DNA of 64,000 nt from assembly GCF_900093605.1 (NCBI RefSeq), contig NZ_FLYE01000046.1, forward strand, positions 62,001-126,000, in the 5' to 3' direction. Positions 27,111 to 35,699 of the stretch are shown piece after piece; the stretch's first letter is position 1; each line of letters starts with the position of its first letter. The stretch comes from Candidatus Terasakiella magnetica. GTDB lineage: Bacteria > Pseudomonadota > Alphaproteobacteria > Rhodospirillales > Terasakiellaceae. The notes beneath the pieces were generated by a model, which saw only the letters and a program-made list of their open reading frames with translations, made no database searches and was not told where the DNA came from. Both the position numbers and the translations under genes were made by a program.

Positions 27111-29009
27111 CTAAAAACCGTAGAATGACGGTATGAACAGGCTAAAGGCGATCCAGATGATAAAGACAAGCGGTGTGCCTGCGACAATGAAATCTTTAAA
27201 GCTATAGCGCCCCGGTGCCATGACCAGCAGGTTGGTTTGATAGCCAATGGGGGTGGCAAAGGCACAGTTTGCGGCAAAGACCACAGCCACGGCAAAGGCG
27301 CGCGGGTCCACACCCAGCTCATTTGCCATAGAAACGGCAATGGGGGTGAAAAGGACGGCGCATGTTTGCGTAGATAAAACGTTGGTCAAAATCGCGATTA
27401 ACAAGAAAAGGACAGATAAGACCGTCCTTGGTCCTGCCCCATCCAGCATATCAACAACACTATGGGCGAGATAGCTGGCCGCCCCTGTGGCCTGCATGGC
27501 AGAACCCAGCGCAAGGGCCGCCCCCACCATGGTGACGATTTTTGAATCAACCGCGCGCACAGCTTGGCGCACATTTAAGGCACCAATGCCGACCATGGCG
27601 GTTGCACCCAGTAAGGCGCAAGTCACAGTTGGTAAAATGCCCGTACCAGCCAAGACGACAACACTGGCGAAAATAGCCAAAGCCCGGCGGGCATGGTGAA
27701 CAGCTGGCAATTCTTCTTTAGACCATTCCAGCAAGATCACATCGCGGTTAGAGCGCAAGTTATGAATATCACTGGGGTGGCCTTGAACAAGCAAGACATC
27801 ACCTGATTGCAGGCGAATATCATCCATACGCGCACGGATCATGCGTGAGCGACGTTGAATGCCAATAACTTTACAGGCGCTTTTTTGGGCAAAAGTTGTG
27901 TTTTGCAGGGTTTGACCCGAAATCTGTGATGTTGGGGGCAGCATAACTTCAACCAACATACGGTCTTGGGTTTTGACTTCCTCTTCTTCGGGGGCTTCTT
28001 TTTCACTGTCTTCACCTTCCATGGAGGTGAAAGACTTATCAATCAGTTCAGGGTGATGAGGCTCTAAAAGACCTTTATTTTGGGTCAGCACTTCCGTGAT
28101 GGTTTTGCGCGTGGCAGCCACCACCAAAATATCACCGGGCTGAATGATATGATCTTCAAAGGGCGGCAGGATGCTTTCGCCGCGGTTCTGGATCATGCGC
28201 ACGGTCATATCGGGCAGATCAATAAAGAAGCCACCCATGGATTTTTTACCTACCAGCTTAGCACCGGGTGCGACACTTAGCTGCGCGATGAAATGCTTGC
28301 CACTATGTTTATTTTCGCCTTCTTCACCGCTGCGGTCCGGCAATAGGCGGGGCATAACAAAGACCACATAGACAAGCCCGATTGAGGCGAGAACCAAACC
28401 CGGGATGGTAAAGTCAAAAAACTTGAAAGGCACCTCACCAAGCTGGATGAGGGCGGAGTTTACCAACAGGTTTGTGCCAGAACCGATCAAAGTGATCATC
28501 CCGCCAAGAACGGCAGCTGCACTGAGCGGCATCATGACTTTTGAGGCCGATTTATTGATGCGCGCAGCCAAGGCCTGCATGATCGGGATGAAAATCACCA
28601 CAACCGGGATGTTGTTGAGCATGGAGGAAATCAGCATGCCAACGATCAAGGTCAGCAAAATGGTGATCAGCGTGTTTTTCCCGCCAAGTTGTAAAAGCAG
28701 CTGTGCGCCGCGCTCTAACACACCTGTGCGCACCATGCCTTGACCCACAACCAAAAGCGCAAGCACGGTTATGAGCCCGGTATTGGCAAAACCTAACAAC
28801 AGATTTCTGGGAGAAAGTAGGTTATGACCGTCTTCACCCACAACAGGGAAAATATGGAAAATCACCATGATGAGACCCAAGGTCACAAGCGAGGTGAGTT
28901 CTACTGGAATATCTTCAACAGCATAAGCGATGAGGGCAGCAAGAATGATGATGTAGGTTAACCACATCTGGAAATTTTGCCCAAAGATATCTATCGCAAG
29001 TTCAGTCAT
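27111..29009 (-). CDS. SLC13/DASS-type anion carrier with two TrkA-C domains
   Basis: An inner-membrane sodium- or proton-coupled carrier of the divalent-anion (dicarboxylate, sulfate) group. Helices fill about 1-230 and 430-632, with the family segment NNIPVVVIFIPIMQAL. In the middle are two RCK_C/TrkA-C domains (about 235-320 and 355-425, both containing the GD.LLV/ILVV strand), thought to bind a regulatory ligand. The 632-residue size suits this subgroup. The substrate is not determined. No regulatory genes adjoin it. Confidence 0.85.
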   Translation of the reverse strand: MTELAIDIFGQNFQMWLTYIIILAALIAYAVEDIPVELTSLVTLGLIMVIFHIFPVVGEDGHNLLSPRNLLLGFANTGLITVLALLVVGQGMVRTGVLERGAQLLLQLGGKNTLITILLTLIVGMLISSMLNNIPVVVIFIPIMQALAARINKSASKVMMPLSAAAVLGGMITLIGSGTNLLVNSALIQLGEVPFKFFDFTIPGLVLASIGLVYVVFVMPRLLPDRSGEEGENKHSGKHFIAQLSVAPGAKLVGKKSMGGFFIDLPDMTVRMIQNRGESILPPFEDHIIQPGDILVVAATRKTITEVLTQNKGLLEPHHPELIDKSFTSMEGEDSEKEAPEEEEVKTQDRMLVEVMLPPTSQISGQTLQNTTFAQKSACKVIGIQRRSRMIRARMDDIRLQSGDVLLVQGHPSDIHNLRSNRDVILLEWSKEELPAVHHARRALAIFASVVVLAGTGILPTVTCALLGATAMVGIGALNVRQAVRAVDSKIVTMVGAALALGSAMQATGAASYLAHSVVDMLDGAGPRTVLSVLFLLIAILTNVLSTQTCAVLFTPIAVSMANELGVDPRAFAVAVVFAANCAFATPIGYQTNLLVMAPGRYSFKDFIVAGTPLVFIIWIAFSLFIPSFYGF

Positions 29010-29203
29010 GCTGTTCCTGATTTTTGTTATTTATCTTACAGATATCGCCCATGGGGCGCTTTCACACAAGTATTTTCGCGCAAGAACAGCTGCTTTTCTT
29101 TTATTACCTGTTTGTTTTTTAAAGGGTGATTTCACCAAAAAGATATAAATCAAAAGGCAGAAACAATTTTCTTGGGTTGGATATCAATGATTTGTCGTTG
29201 AAA

Positions 29204-29240
29204 AAAAGGCCTTCGGTTGAGATTGAACCGAAGGCCTTTT
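29204..29240 (-). terminator. Terminator of the porin-like gene
   Basis: AAAAGGCCTTCGGTT and AACCGAAGGCCTTTT pair perfectly over 15 bp around a 7-base loop. Read on the minus strand it ends in seven T. It lies 28 bases after the porin stop codon. Confidence 0.92.
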
Positions 29241-29267
29241 TAGGTTGTTTTGATAAGGTTGAAACTA

Positions 29268-30317
29268 TTAGAACGTTGCTTTTAGGCGAGCAAATGGGCC
29301 AAACATAAGGTAATCTTCGTGTGACTGTTCCGCACCTGTCGTATCATCCGTAGCAATATAGTGTGACGGAGCGTTTGCCCAATATTCGGCTTGTAAGCCA
29401 AATTCGGCAACAAGGTCCATGTCTTTTGTTTTAATTTTATAATGGCCTGCGACTTCTGTATCAAAAACAGGTACGGCATGGAAACCACTGGATTTTGCAT
29501 CACCATCACCATTGGTCGTAACCTGATTGTCTTTTCGACCTACGAGCACGGAGCCGCTGACAGAGGTCTTAAAACCAAGCTGATCGGTGATGGCGAAATT
29601 TGCATCCATACCAATTTTTGGCCCCAGACCCGTATAGCCGAATTTACTATTAACGCGATCAGTGCCCGTAATATTTTCATAGGCGACACTTCCTGCCATA
29701 TGACCTGCACGTAAACCTGTAATGAAGGAGAATTTACCATCAGCCTCATTAATCAGGGTATAGGTGGCATCGGTATCAAGAAGAATACGTCTAAAGTCAG
29801 CAGATAAAGCTGTGTTAGTTACTTCTTCTTTGTTTTTACCCATGCGCCAAGCGTTAGTCTGACCGATGAATTGATGTCTTTCCATTTCATTGGCGTAATA
29901 TTTTCCGGAAACGCCAAGGGACCATCGGCTATCTTCTAGAGGAATGTTTAATTCAGCTTCATACCCTGGTTCAAAACCGTGATATTGTTCTGTATCTTGA
30001 TACATATCATCATTGCCATCATCTGTCTGGAAATATTGGAAGGTATTGGATGAGGGGCGTAAGTAGGAAATGCCAATTTTCCCAGACACTTTGGTGTCGT
30101 TATTCTTGGGGCTCAGGTGGGAATAGTCATTATAGCGGCCCGCAGGTTTGCCTTGAGCTTTTAAAACTTGATTTTCTTTTTCAAGTTTTTCAACTTTCAT
30201 CTGTAACGCTTTAAGCGCTTCCATAACATCAGCATTGCTTGGACTTGCTGCCTGAGCACTTCCTGCGATAAGGGCAAATGTGCAACCTGTTGCAAGAGCC
30301 ACTTTTTTAAATAACAT
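29268..30317 (-). CDS. Outer-membrane porin-like protein (Lpg1974/MOMP type)
   Basis: A signal peptide (about 1-23, ending AQA) precedes a short coiled coil (MEALKALQMKVEKLEKENQV), then a beta-barrel with alternating hydrophobic residues. KFGYTGLGPKIGMDANFAI and the C-terminal FARLKATF ending in Phe are typical of an outer-membrane insertion signal. I link it to the Legionella-type MOMP/Lpg1974 family with moderate certainty. It should sit in the outer membrane and permit diffusion of small solutes. It has its own strong terminator, suggesting a single-gene, well-expressed unit. Confidence 0.75.
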   Translation of the reverse strand: MLFKKVALATGCTFALIAGSAQAASPSNADVMEALKALQMKVEKLEKENQVLKAQGKPAGRYNDYSHLSPKNNDTKVSGKIGISYLRPSSNTFQYFQTDDGNDDMYQDTEQYHGFEPGYEAELNIPLEDSRWSLGVSGKYYANEMERHQFIGQTNAWRMGKNKEEVTNTALSADFRRILLDTDATYTLINEADGKFSFITGLRAGHMAGSVAYENITGTDRVNSKFGYTGLGPKIGMDANFAITDQLGFKTSVSGSVLVGRKDNQVTTNGDGDAKSSGFHAVPVFDTEVAGHYKIKTKDMDLVAEFGLQAEYWANAPSHYIATDDTTGAEQSHEDYLMFGPFARLKATF

Positions 30318-30485
30318 TATAACTTCCCCATTGATTTGCGATAAAACAACTTTAGATAGTTGTTTATATGTAGAGTGAGATCAATCTGAGGTTAGTTGGT
30401 TACATTATCCTGAGGTCAAAGCAATGGGAAAGTAAGTTAGCGGAAAAATAAGTCGGCGCTATTAACATTGCGTTTACATTGAGTT

Positions 30486-31190
30486 TCATGAAAAATGGAT
30501 ATTGATGCGGCGGTTTAATTTGCCTTTTTTCTCAACCTTACCAATGCGGATGGGGCCAATTTCGCCGGTGGATTTAACATGGGTGCCCCCGCAAGGTTGA
30601 TAGTCCACATCCCCCACACGAATGGTGCGCACACTGCCTTGGCCTGTGGGTGGCTTTACCGACATGGTGCGGATAAGATCGGGATTCGCTTCAAGCTCTT
30701 CATCGCTGATGGCGGCAATCTCAACAGGTTTATTAGCTGCAATTTCTTCATTAATAGCGGCTGCCAAAGCCTCTTTATCAGGGGCTTCGGGCAGGTCAAA
30801 ATCAAGGCGGCTTTTTTCAAGTCCGATGGAACCCCCACTGACAGCGGCATCTACTTTTGAACACATAATATGGAGGGCTGTATGCATGCGCATAAGCTGA
30901 TAGCGCCTTTCCCAATTTATGATGGCTTTGAGCTTTGTGCCAACAGGGGGCAGGGGCGTGCCTTCTTCAACCAGATGTAAATGCGTGCCTGTCTCACGGT
31001 CTTTCACCGTATTGGCAATGGTGATCACTGTGCCATCTTCAAGCTCAAACGTGCCGCTGTCACCGGGTTGCCCGCCGCCTGTGGGATAAAAGACGCTTTG
31101 ATCCAAAATGATGGCCCCTTCTTGTGTTGCGGTGATGGTTGCAGCACATTCTTTGAGGTAGGAATCAGCTCTAAACAGCTCAATCGTCAT
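30486..31190 (-). CDS. alaX: Alanyl-tRNA editing protein, AlaX type
   Basis: A stand-alone editing domain that hydrolyses mischarged Ser- or Gly-tRNA-Ala. The zinc motifs are visible: HTALH (HxxxH) and CGGTH (CxxxH) with the VKSTGEI that follows. SVFYPTGGGQPGDSG belongs to the family's N-terminal barrel, which makes this the AlaX-M (medium) form. The length of 234 residues agrees. It lies 13 bases after the LysE-type gene on the same strand, so the two probably form an operon. Confidence 0.9.
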   Translation of the reverse strand: MTIELFRADSYLKECAATITATQEGAIILDQSVFYPTGGGQPGDSGTFELEDGTVITIANTVKDRETGTHLHLVEEGTPLPPVGTKLKAIINWERRYQLMRMHTALHIMCSKVDAAVSGGSIGLEKSRLDFDLPEAPDKEALAAAINEEIAANKPVEIAAISDEELEANPDLIRTMSVKPPTGQGSVRTIRVGDVDYQPCGGTHVKSTGEIGPIRIGKVEKKGKLNRRINIHFS

Positions 31191-31203
31191 TTTGAAACTC
31201 CTT

Positions 31204-31749
31204 TTATAAAAACAGGGTCGCCACCATGGTCAGGGCCAAGATGATATAGAGTATGCGCGTGCGCGCGGGGTTGTCGATGAGAAATTGACGCATCCATGCG
31301 CCGGCAAAAATCCATGTGCCACAGACCGTATTGGTCAGGGTAAAGATAATCGCCCCGCTCAGCGTATCTAGCCCATAAGAGGTCGCACCCGCAAAAGCCA
31401 TCATCAAGGCTTTGGGATTGATCCATTGAAAGGCGGCGGCGCGAAAAAAGCCCCATGGTTTTTCATCGGCTTCAGGATCGCTAAAATCCGTTGAGGCGGT
31501 GGCGATTTTAAAGGCGATGTAAAACAACAGCGCCATGGCGACCCACTGTAAAACCTCCATGGTGCCATCAGGTAATAAAGGCAGGATGGAGCCCACCAGT
31601 AAGAACATAAAGCCAAAGCCAAGATTAATCCCAAAGAGATGGGGCAGGGTGCGTTTAATACCAAAACGCACGCCCGATGCCATTAAAAGGGAATTGTTCG
31701 GCCCCGGTGTGATGGAGGTAACAAAGGCAAAAAGGGCAAAGCTGAACAT
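31204..31749 (-). CDS. LysE/RhtB-family amino acid exporter
   Basis: An inner-membrane exporter of amino acids. The N-terminal TPGPNNSLLMASGVRFG signature is clear, and about six hydrophobic helices follow, with the loop QWINPKALMMAF typical of the family. At 181 residues it is a little shorter than the common 200-210, so the last helix may be short. Cotranscription with alaX suggests a link to amino acid quality control, but that is inference. The ligand is unknown. Confidence 0.85.
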   Translation of the reverse strand: MFSFALFAFVTSITPGPNNSLLMASGVRFGIKRTLPHLFGINLGFGFMFLLVGSILPLLPDGTMEVLQWVAMALLFYIAFKIATASTDFSDPEADEKPWGFFRAAAFQWINPKALMMAFAGATSYGLDTLSGAIIFTLTNTVCGTWIFAGAWMRQFLIDNPARTRILYIILALTMVATLFL

Positions 31750-31765
31750 GATCTAACTACCTATC

Positions 31766-31832
31766 ATCATCGCGAATGCGGGGATCTGTATGTAAAGGGT
31801 CGGGAGGTCCCCGCTTTCGCGAGGACGACACC
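31766..31832. repeat. REP-like extragenic palindrome, copy 2
   Basis: CGCGAATGCGGGGA (31771-31784) and TCCCCGCTTTCGCG (31808-31821) form an inverted repeat with 12 of 14 pairs, flanked by ATC and GACGACA. This is the form of common CGCGAAAGCGGGGA mobile palindromes. It lies between the lysE and DUF1127 genes. Confidence 0.7.
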
Positions 31833-31841
31833 TTTGATGAA

Positions 31842-32093
31842 TTACGCCATCCAGAACGGCTTTTGTGCCTGCTCTCTTATTTGCGCGCGGTTCAGCCCGA
31901 CATCTCTTAAGGTTTCATCCGAGATATCATGAAGCTGGCGGCGATGGTGTGCCCGCATGGACCAAATTCGCCCTATCTCAACAAGCTGGAGCATGTCTGC
32001 ACGGACCATCTTTACCCCAGCTTTTACCCATTGGCCCCAGCTTGGTAGCGGGGCAGTTGTTGTGTCGATTGTATCGATACAATTCTGTCTCAT
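31842..32093 (-). CDS. DUF1127 small protein
   Basis: An 83-residue protein whose last 45 residues are a DUF1127 domain (HRRQLHDISDETLRDVGLNR). DUF1127 proteins are short, often Arg-rich, and in other alphaproteobacteria influence RNA turnover or phosphate and carbon responses. The frame opens at 32174, but a GGAG site lies 9 bases before ATG 32093, giving the usual compact length. It is divergent from a MocR-type regulator gene and probably under its control, as the shared inverted repeats suggest. Confidence 0.85.
   Translation of the reverse strand: MRQNCIDTIDTTTAPLPSWGQWVKAGVKMVRADMLQLVEIGRIWSMRAHHRRQLHDISDETLRDVGLNRAQIREQAQKPFWMA
32068..32083. promoter_or_regulatory. Perfect palindrome ATTGT-N6-ACAAT inside the DUF1127 5' end
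   Basis: ATTGTATCGATACAAT is an exact 16-bp inverted repeat over codons 4-9 of the DUF1127 gene. It shares ATTGT and ACAAT arms with the palindrome at 32182-32198, and a half copy (ATCGATACAAT) lies at 32154-32164. This suggests repeated operator sites for one regulator. Confidence 0.45.
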
Positions 32094-32181
32094 CGGTCGT
32101 AACTCCGCTTGTGTTTGTGTGTTTACAAAATACTTGATGACAATGACCATAAAATCGATACAATATGGTGTCAATTATTAC

Positions 32182-32198
32182 ATTGTCACCGTGACAAT
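32182..32198. promoter_or_regulatory. Inverted repeat operator candidate before the MocR gene
   Basis: ATTGTCAC and GTGACAAT flank one base, a perfect 8+8 inverted repeat ending 18 bases before the MocR start codon. The location fits autoregulation and control of the divergent DUF1127 gene. Confidence 0.5.
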
Positions 32199-32216
32199 AT
32201 AGTCAGGAGCCGTAAA

Positions 32217-33611
32217 ATGTCTGGATGGGTGCCGCAAATTGAAGATCGACGAGGCCCGCGTTACCTCGCCATTGCCGATGCTATTGGTGAGGCCATTCGC
32301 GATGGAAGCCTTCAGCCTGAAGAACGTCTGCCCACCCACCGCGACCTTGCTTACGATCTTGGGGTGACGGTAGGTACGGTGAGCCGGGCCTATGCAGAAG
32401 CAGTGCGCCGTGATTATGTGATTGGCGAGGTCGGGCGCGGCACCTATGTCAAACCGGAAAATGAGCCCGATAATCCCTTTCATATCCCCTATGATGTGGA
32501 GCCTGATATTTATGATTTCAGTTTAAACTTTCCGGCTGAAGAAGGACGGGTTGAACTGTTAAGCAAGGCCTTGATGGGCGTGGCGCAAGACCCCGGCCTT
32601 GGTGCATTGATGCGCTATCAGTCTGAACAGGGGATGGAGCATCACCGCCAAGCCATGGCGAAATGGGCAGCCCATCATGGTGCGCCAAATGATCCTGAGC
32701 GCATTGTGGTATCCAACGGTGTGCAACATGCCATGACCTTGTCCTTAATGGCGCTGTCAAAGGCAGGCGATACCTTGTTATGTGAGGAATATTCCTATCC
32801 CGGCATCAAGACATTAGCGACCCAACTGGGCTTGAAAATGCAGGGTTTGCCCATGGATGGGGAAGGGATAATTCCTGAAAAATTGGAAGAAGCCATCGTG
32901 CAAACGGGCGCGCGCATGCTTTATTGTATGCCCAATTTCCAAAACCCGACCAATGTGGTGATGGGATTAGATCGGCGCAAAGAGATTGCGTTGATTGCCA
33001 AAAAGTATGGGGTGTGGATTATTGAGGATGATATCTATGGCTTTTTACATGATGACCCTTCTGCCCATACACCCTTTGCCAGCTTGTTACCCGAGCAGAC
33101 CTTTTATCTAAATGGGGCCTCAAAATGTGTTAGCCCGGGTGTGCGCGTTGGCTTTGTCTTGGCCCCTAAACAAAAGGTTTCAACCGTTGCGGCCTGTATG
33201 CGTTTAAGCAGCTGGATGGCGGCGCCATTAAATGTGGAACTGACCGCGCGCTGGATTGAAGATGGCACGGTGTTTGATTTAATGGAGTGGCACCGTGGGG
33301 AAGCGCAAAGCCGCCAAGCTGTGATGAATAAGGCCTTGCAGGGCCAAGACTTTCTTTCCCTACAAGGAACCTATCATGCTTGGTTGCGCCTGCCTGCGCC
33401 GTGGAGTGCAGAGATGTTTTGCCTGCGTGCGCGCGAACGTGATGTGTCCATCCTGCCTGCCCATGTGTTTCATATCGGCAAGAAACAGCCGGAAAATGCC
33501 GTGCGTATTTGTTATGGTTCGCCACCAAATCTTGATCATGTTGAAGAAGGCATGAGCCGCTTAGCAACGCTGCTGAGCGAAGAAATTCACGCCTTTCATA
33601 ATGTTATGTAA
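32217..33611 (+). CDS. MocR-type regulator (GntR HTH fused to aminotransferase domain)
   Basis: A transcription factor of the MocR/PdxR group. The GntR-type winged helix (about 1-75: RLPTHRDLAYDLGVTVGTVS) is followed by a fold-type I aminotransferase-like domain that binds PLP. Its Lys is visible in YLNGASKCVSPGVRVGF, along with the CMPNFQNPTN motif. AGGAG at 32205-32209 sets the start at ATG 32217 (464 residues), 36 codons inside the open frame. Targets of such proteins are usually neighbouring genes; here that would be the divergent DUF1127 gene and perhaps lysE-alaX. Its 3' end overlaps the convergent lrgB by 8 bases. Confidence 0.9.
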   Translation: MSGWVPQIEDRRGPRYLAIADAIGEAIRDGSLQPEERLPTHRDLAYDLGVTVGTVSRAYAEAVRRDYVIGEVGRGTYVKPENEPDNPFHIPYDVEPDIYDFSLNFPAEEGRVELLSKALMGVAQDPGLGALMRYQSEQGMEHHRQAMAKWAAHHGAPNDPERIVVSNGVQHAMTLSLMALSKAGDTLLCEEYSYPGIKTLATQLGLKMQGLPMDGEGIIPEKLEEAIVQTGARMLYCMPNFQNPTNVVMGLDRRKEIALIAKKYGVWIIEDDIYGFLHDDPSAHTPFASLLPEQTFYLNGASKCVSPGVRVGFVLAPKQKVSTVAACMRLSSWMAAPLNVELTARWIEDGTVFDLMEWHRGEAQSRQAVMNKALQGQDFLSLQGTYHAWLRLPAPWSAEMFCLRARERDVSILPAHVFHIGKKQPENAVRICYGSPPNLDHVEEGMSRLATLLSEEIHAFHNVM

Positions 33612-34320
33612 GCCAGAAATAGAGCAAGGGTAAGATGATGGCAGTTGCCAGTGCATTAAGCCCCATGCCTAATCCTGCAAAGGCACCTGAAGTTTCATTT
33701 AAGCTGAGCTTGCGCGCAGTGCCAATGCCATGAGAGGCAATGCCAACGGCAAGGCCACGGGCTTTTTTATCTTTCACCCCAACAAGGTTGAGCGCCGCCC
33801 CGCCAAGGACGGCCCCTGTCACCCCGCTTAAGATGACAAGCACGGCGGTCAGCGAAGGTGTGCCGCCAATAATCTCAGCCAGCCCCATGGCAACCGGAGC
33901 TGTTACTGATTTGGGTGCAAGTGAAAGCAAGGTTTCCTCAGATGCCCCTAAAAGGGCGGCGACACCCACACCACTGCCAATGGCAAACAGGCAACCTGTG
34001 AGGAGGGTAACGATAATGGGGGCCAGGGCAGCTTTTACATGATGGATGTTTTTATAAAGGGGGACTGCCAAGGCAACCGTGGCAGGGCCAAGCAGGAAAT
34101 GGATATATTTCGCCCCATCAAAATAAACCAGATAGTCCGTCTTGGTCACCCACAAGGTCAGTGAAACCGTGATGATGGAAAAAAGTACCGGATTGGTCAG
34201 CGGGTGCTTGTTGCATTTATTATGTATCCAGTTGCCCAAGGCAAACCAGGCCAAGGCCAGGGTAATGCCCAGCAGGGGTGTTTGGGCAAGATGGGCCCAG
34301 AGATCAAGCAGTTTATCCAT
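33604..34320 (-). CDS. lrgB: LrgB/CidB-family membrane protein
   Basis: A multi-helix inner-membrane protein of 238 residues. The LrgB pattern is present in GATVALAVPLYKN, a helix with SVTAPVAMGLAEIIGG, and IASHGIGTARKLSLNE. In Gram-positive bacteria LrgA/LrgB control murein hydrolase export and death; in plants and bacteria the family has been tied to glycolate or pyruvate transport. It overlaps lrgA by 8 bases in the same operon, downstream of an OxyR-type gene. Confidence 0.9.
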   Translation of the reverse strand: MDKLLDLWAHLAQTPLLGITLALAWFALGNWIHNKCNKHPLTNPVLFSIITVSLTLWVTKTDYLVYFDGAKYIHFLLGPATVALAVPLYKNIHHVKAALAPIIVTLLTGCLFAIGSGVGVAALLGASEETLLSLAPKSVTAPVAMGLAEIIGGTPSLTAVLVILSGVTGAVLGGAALNLVGVKDKKARGLAVGIASHGIGTARKLSLNETSGAFAGLGMGLNALATAIILPLLYFWLT

Positions 34321-34654
34321 GGCTGCGATCCAATAGCTTCATAACAAGGCCGCAAAAGGCGATGGTCAGCAGTGTGGCAAAAATGATCGAAGCCGTAATG
34401 GGCAACCATTCACTGGTGATGAGGTTGAAATGTAAAGTCACCCCCACACCAGCAGGCACGAACAACAAGGCGAGATATTGCAACAGGCCGGAGGCGGTCT
34501 TATCAAGACTTTCCGGTAAGCCTTTTTTGATGAGCAATCCAATGAGCAAAAGCGCCATGCCAATTACAGGGCCGGGAATGGGCAAGCCTGTCACATAAAC
34601 AATGGCCTCACCTACCAGCTGTAAGAAGCAGAGGAGGAAAAAGAAAGCGATCAT
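34313..34654 (-). CDS. lrgA: LrgA/CidA-family holin-like protein
   Basis: A 113-residue protein with four hydrophobic helices and the family segment VTGLPIPGPVIGMALLLIGL. It is the partner of LrgB; together they make a membrane carrier whose export or transport role is still debated. It starts 3 bases after the stop of the upstream OxyR-type gene, so the three genes form one tight unit. Confidence 0.9.
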   Translation of the reverse strand: MIAFFFLLCFLQLVGEAIVYVTGLPIPGPVIGMALLLIGLLIKKGLPESLDKTASGLLQYLALLFVPAGVGVTLHFNLITSEWLPITASIIFATLLTIAFCGLVMKLLDRSHG

Positions 34655-34657
34655 AAT

Positions 34658-35554
34658 TTATAGAGACTCCTCAAGAAAACTGCCGAGCATTTTAAACTCA
34701 TCACCCCGACCAGATGTTTTGCGCCACACCAGCCCAATATCACGCGGTGGGCTTTCTTTGGCAAGTGGGATCGCTGTGATATCACACCCATTTGTAATGC
34801 CGGATTGTACCGCCATTTCCGGCAGCAAAGTCAGCCCCAACCCATTGGCAACCATTTGTACAAGGGTGGTCAGGCTGGTGCCACCAAACTCATTGGTTTG
34901 TTGTTTTTGTGGCCATGAACAAGCCGCAAGCGCATGATCACGCAGGCAGTGGCCCTCTTCGAGTAAAAGCAAAGTTTCTTCAAAGATATCTTCGTTTTTA
35001 ATGGATTTCTTGCGCCCTAGTTTATGGGTCTTTGGAAAGGCGCAATAAAAAGGGTCCTGCATGAAAGTGTAGCTCTCAATGCCGTCATGTTCATAAGGAA
35101 GAGCAAGGATGAGGATATCAAGTTGACCATTATGCAGGCTACTTAACAGTCGTTCGGTTTGATCCTCTTTTAAATAAAGCGTGAGATCGGGGTAACTGTC
35201 GCGCACCGCATGCATAAATTTGGGTAAAAGATAAGGTGCAATGGTCGGGATTACGCCAAGGCGGAGCTCGCCACTTAAGGGCGCGCGGCGCGATTGAGCC
35301 AGTTCCATCAAGGCATCGGCTTGAATGCTAATCTCTTTTGCGCGCTCTAACAGTTCTTCGCCAACACTTGTGAGCAGGACACTTCTTTTGGTGCGCTCAA
35401 ACAGTTGTAGGCCGAGAATCTCTTCAAATTCCTTAATGGCAGCACTTAAGGTTGGCTGGGTGACAAAGCAGGCTTGGGCGGCTTTGCCAAAATGCTGATG
35501 TTGGGCAACCGCCATAAAATATTTGAGGTGTTTAAGTGTATATGTCGCATTCAT
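34658..35554 (-). CDS. oxyR: OxyR-type LysR-family peroxide sensor
   Basis: A LysR regulator with the N-terminal HTH (about 1-62: HFGKAAQACFVTQPTLSAAI) and a C-terminal sensing domain. The redox motif GHCLRDHALAAC holds two cysteines, C203 and C212, spaced exactly as C199 and C208 of E. coli OxyR. This supports a peroxide-oxidisable disulphide switch. The typical neighbours katG and ahpC are missing; the genes downstream are lrgA and lrgB. The start lies within an exact OxyR half-consensus site. No clear ribosome site precedes the ATG. Confidence 0.88.
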   Translation of the reverse strand: MNATYTLKHLKYFMAVAQHQHFGKAAQACFVTQPTLSAAIKEFEEILGLQLFERTKRSVLLTSVGEELLERAKEISIQADALMELAQSRRAPLSGELRLGVIPTIAPYLLPKFMHAVRDSYPDLTLYLKEDQTERLLSSLHNGQLDILILALPYEHDGIESYTFMQDPFYCAFPKTHKLGRKKSIKNEDIFEETLLLLEEGHCLRDHALAACSWPQKQQTNEFGGTSLTTLVQMVANGLGLTLLPEMAVQSGITNGCDITAIPLAKESPPRDIGLVWRKTSGRGDEFKMLGSFLEESL

Positions 35555-35587
35555 AGGTAATATCTATAAATCAATGAATATTCATTG
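35553..35587. promoter_or_regulatory. OxyR-like operator and palindrome in the oxyR/REC intergenic region
   Basis: ATAGGTAATATCTAT (35553-35567) fits all ten fixed positions of the OxyR unit ATAGnTnnnAnCTAT. A perfect 16-bp palindrome, CAATGAATATTCATTG, follows at 35572-35587. The site abuts the oxyR start, as expected for autorepression. It also lies upstream of the divergent receiver gene. Confidence 0.55.
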
Positions 35588-35699
35588 GCAAACTTGCATA
35601 TCGCCTATAGGTGTATTTTTTGGTAGGCCTTATCCTTAAAAAATGGCATATATCTATTTATATAATAAATGAGAAATATCGTCGTATAAAGAGCAGGCT

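Noticed and set aside
32109-32216. Extended N-terminus of the MocR gene
   Set aside because: The 36 extra codons cover the inverted-repeat operator, and AGGAG at 32205 favours ATG 32217.
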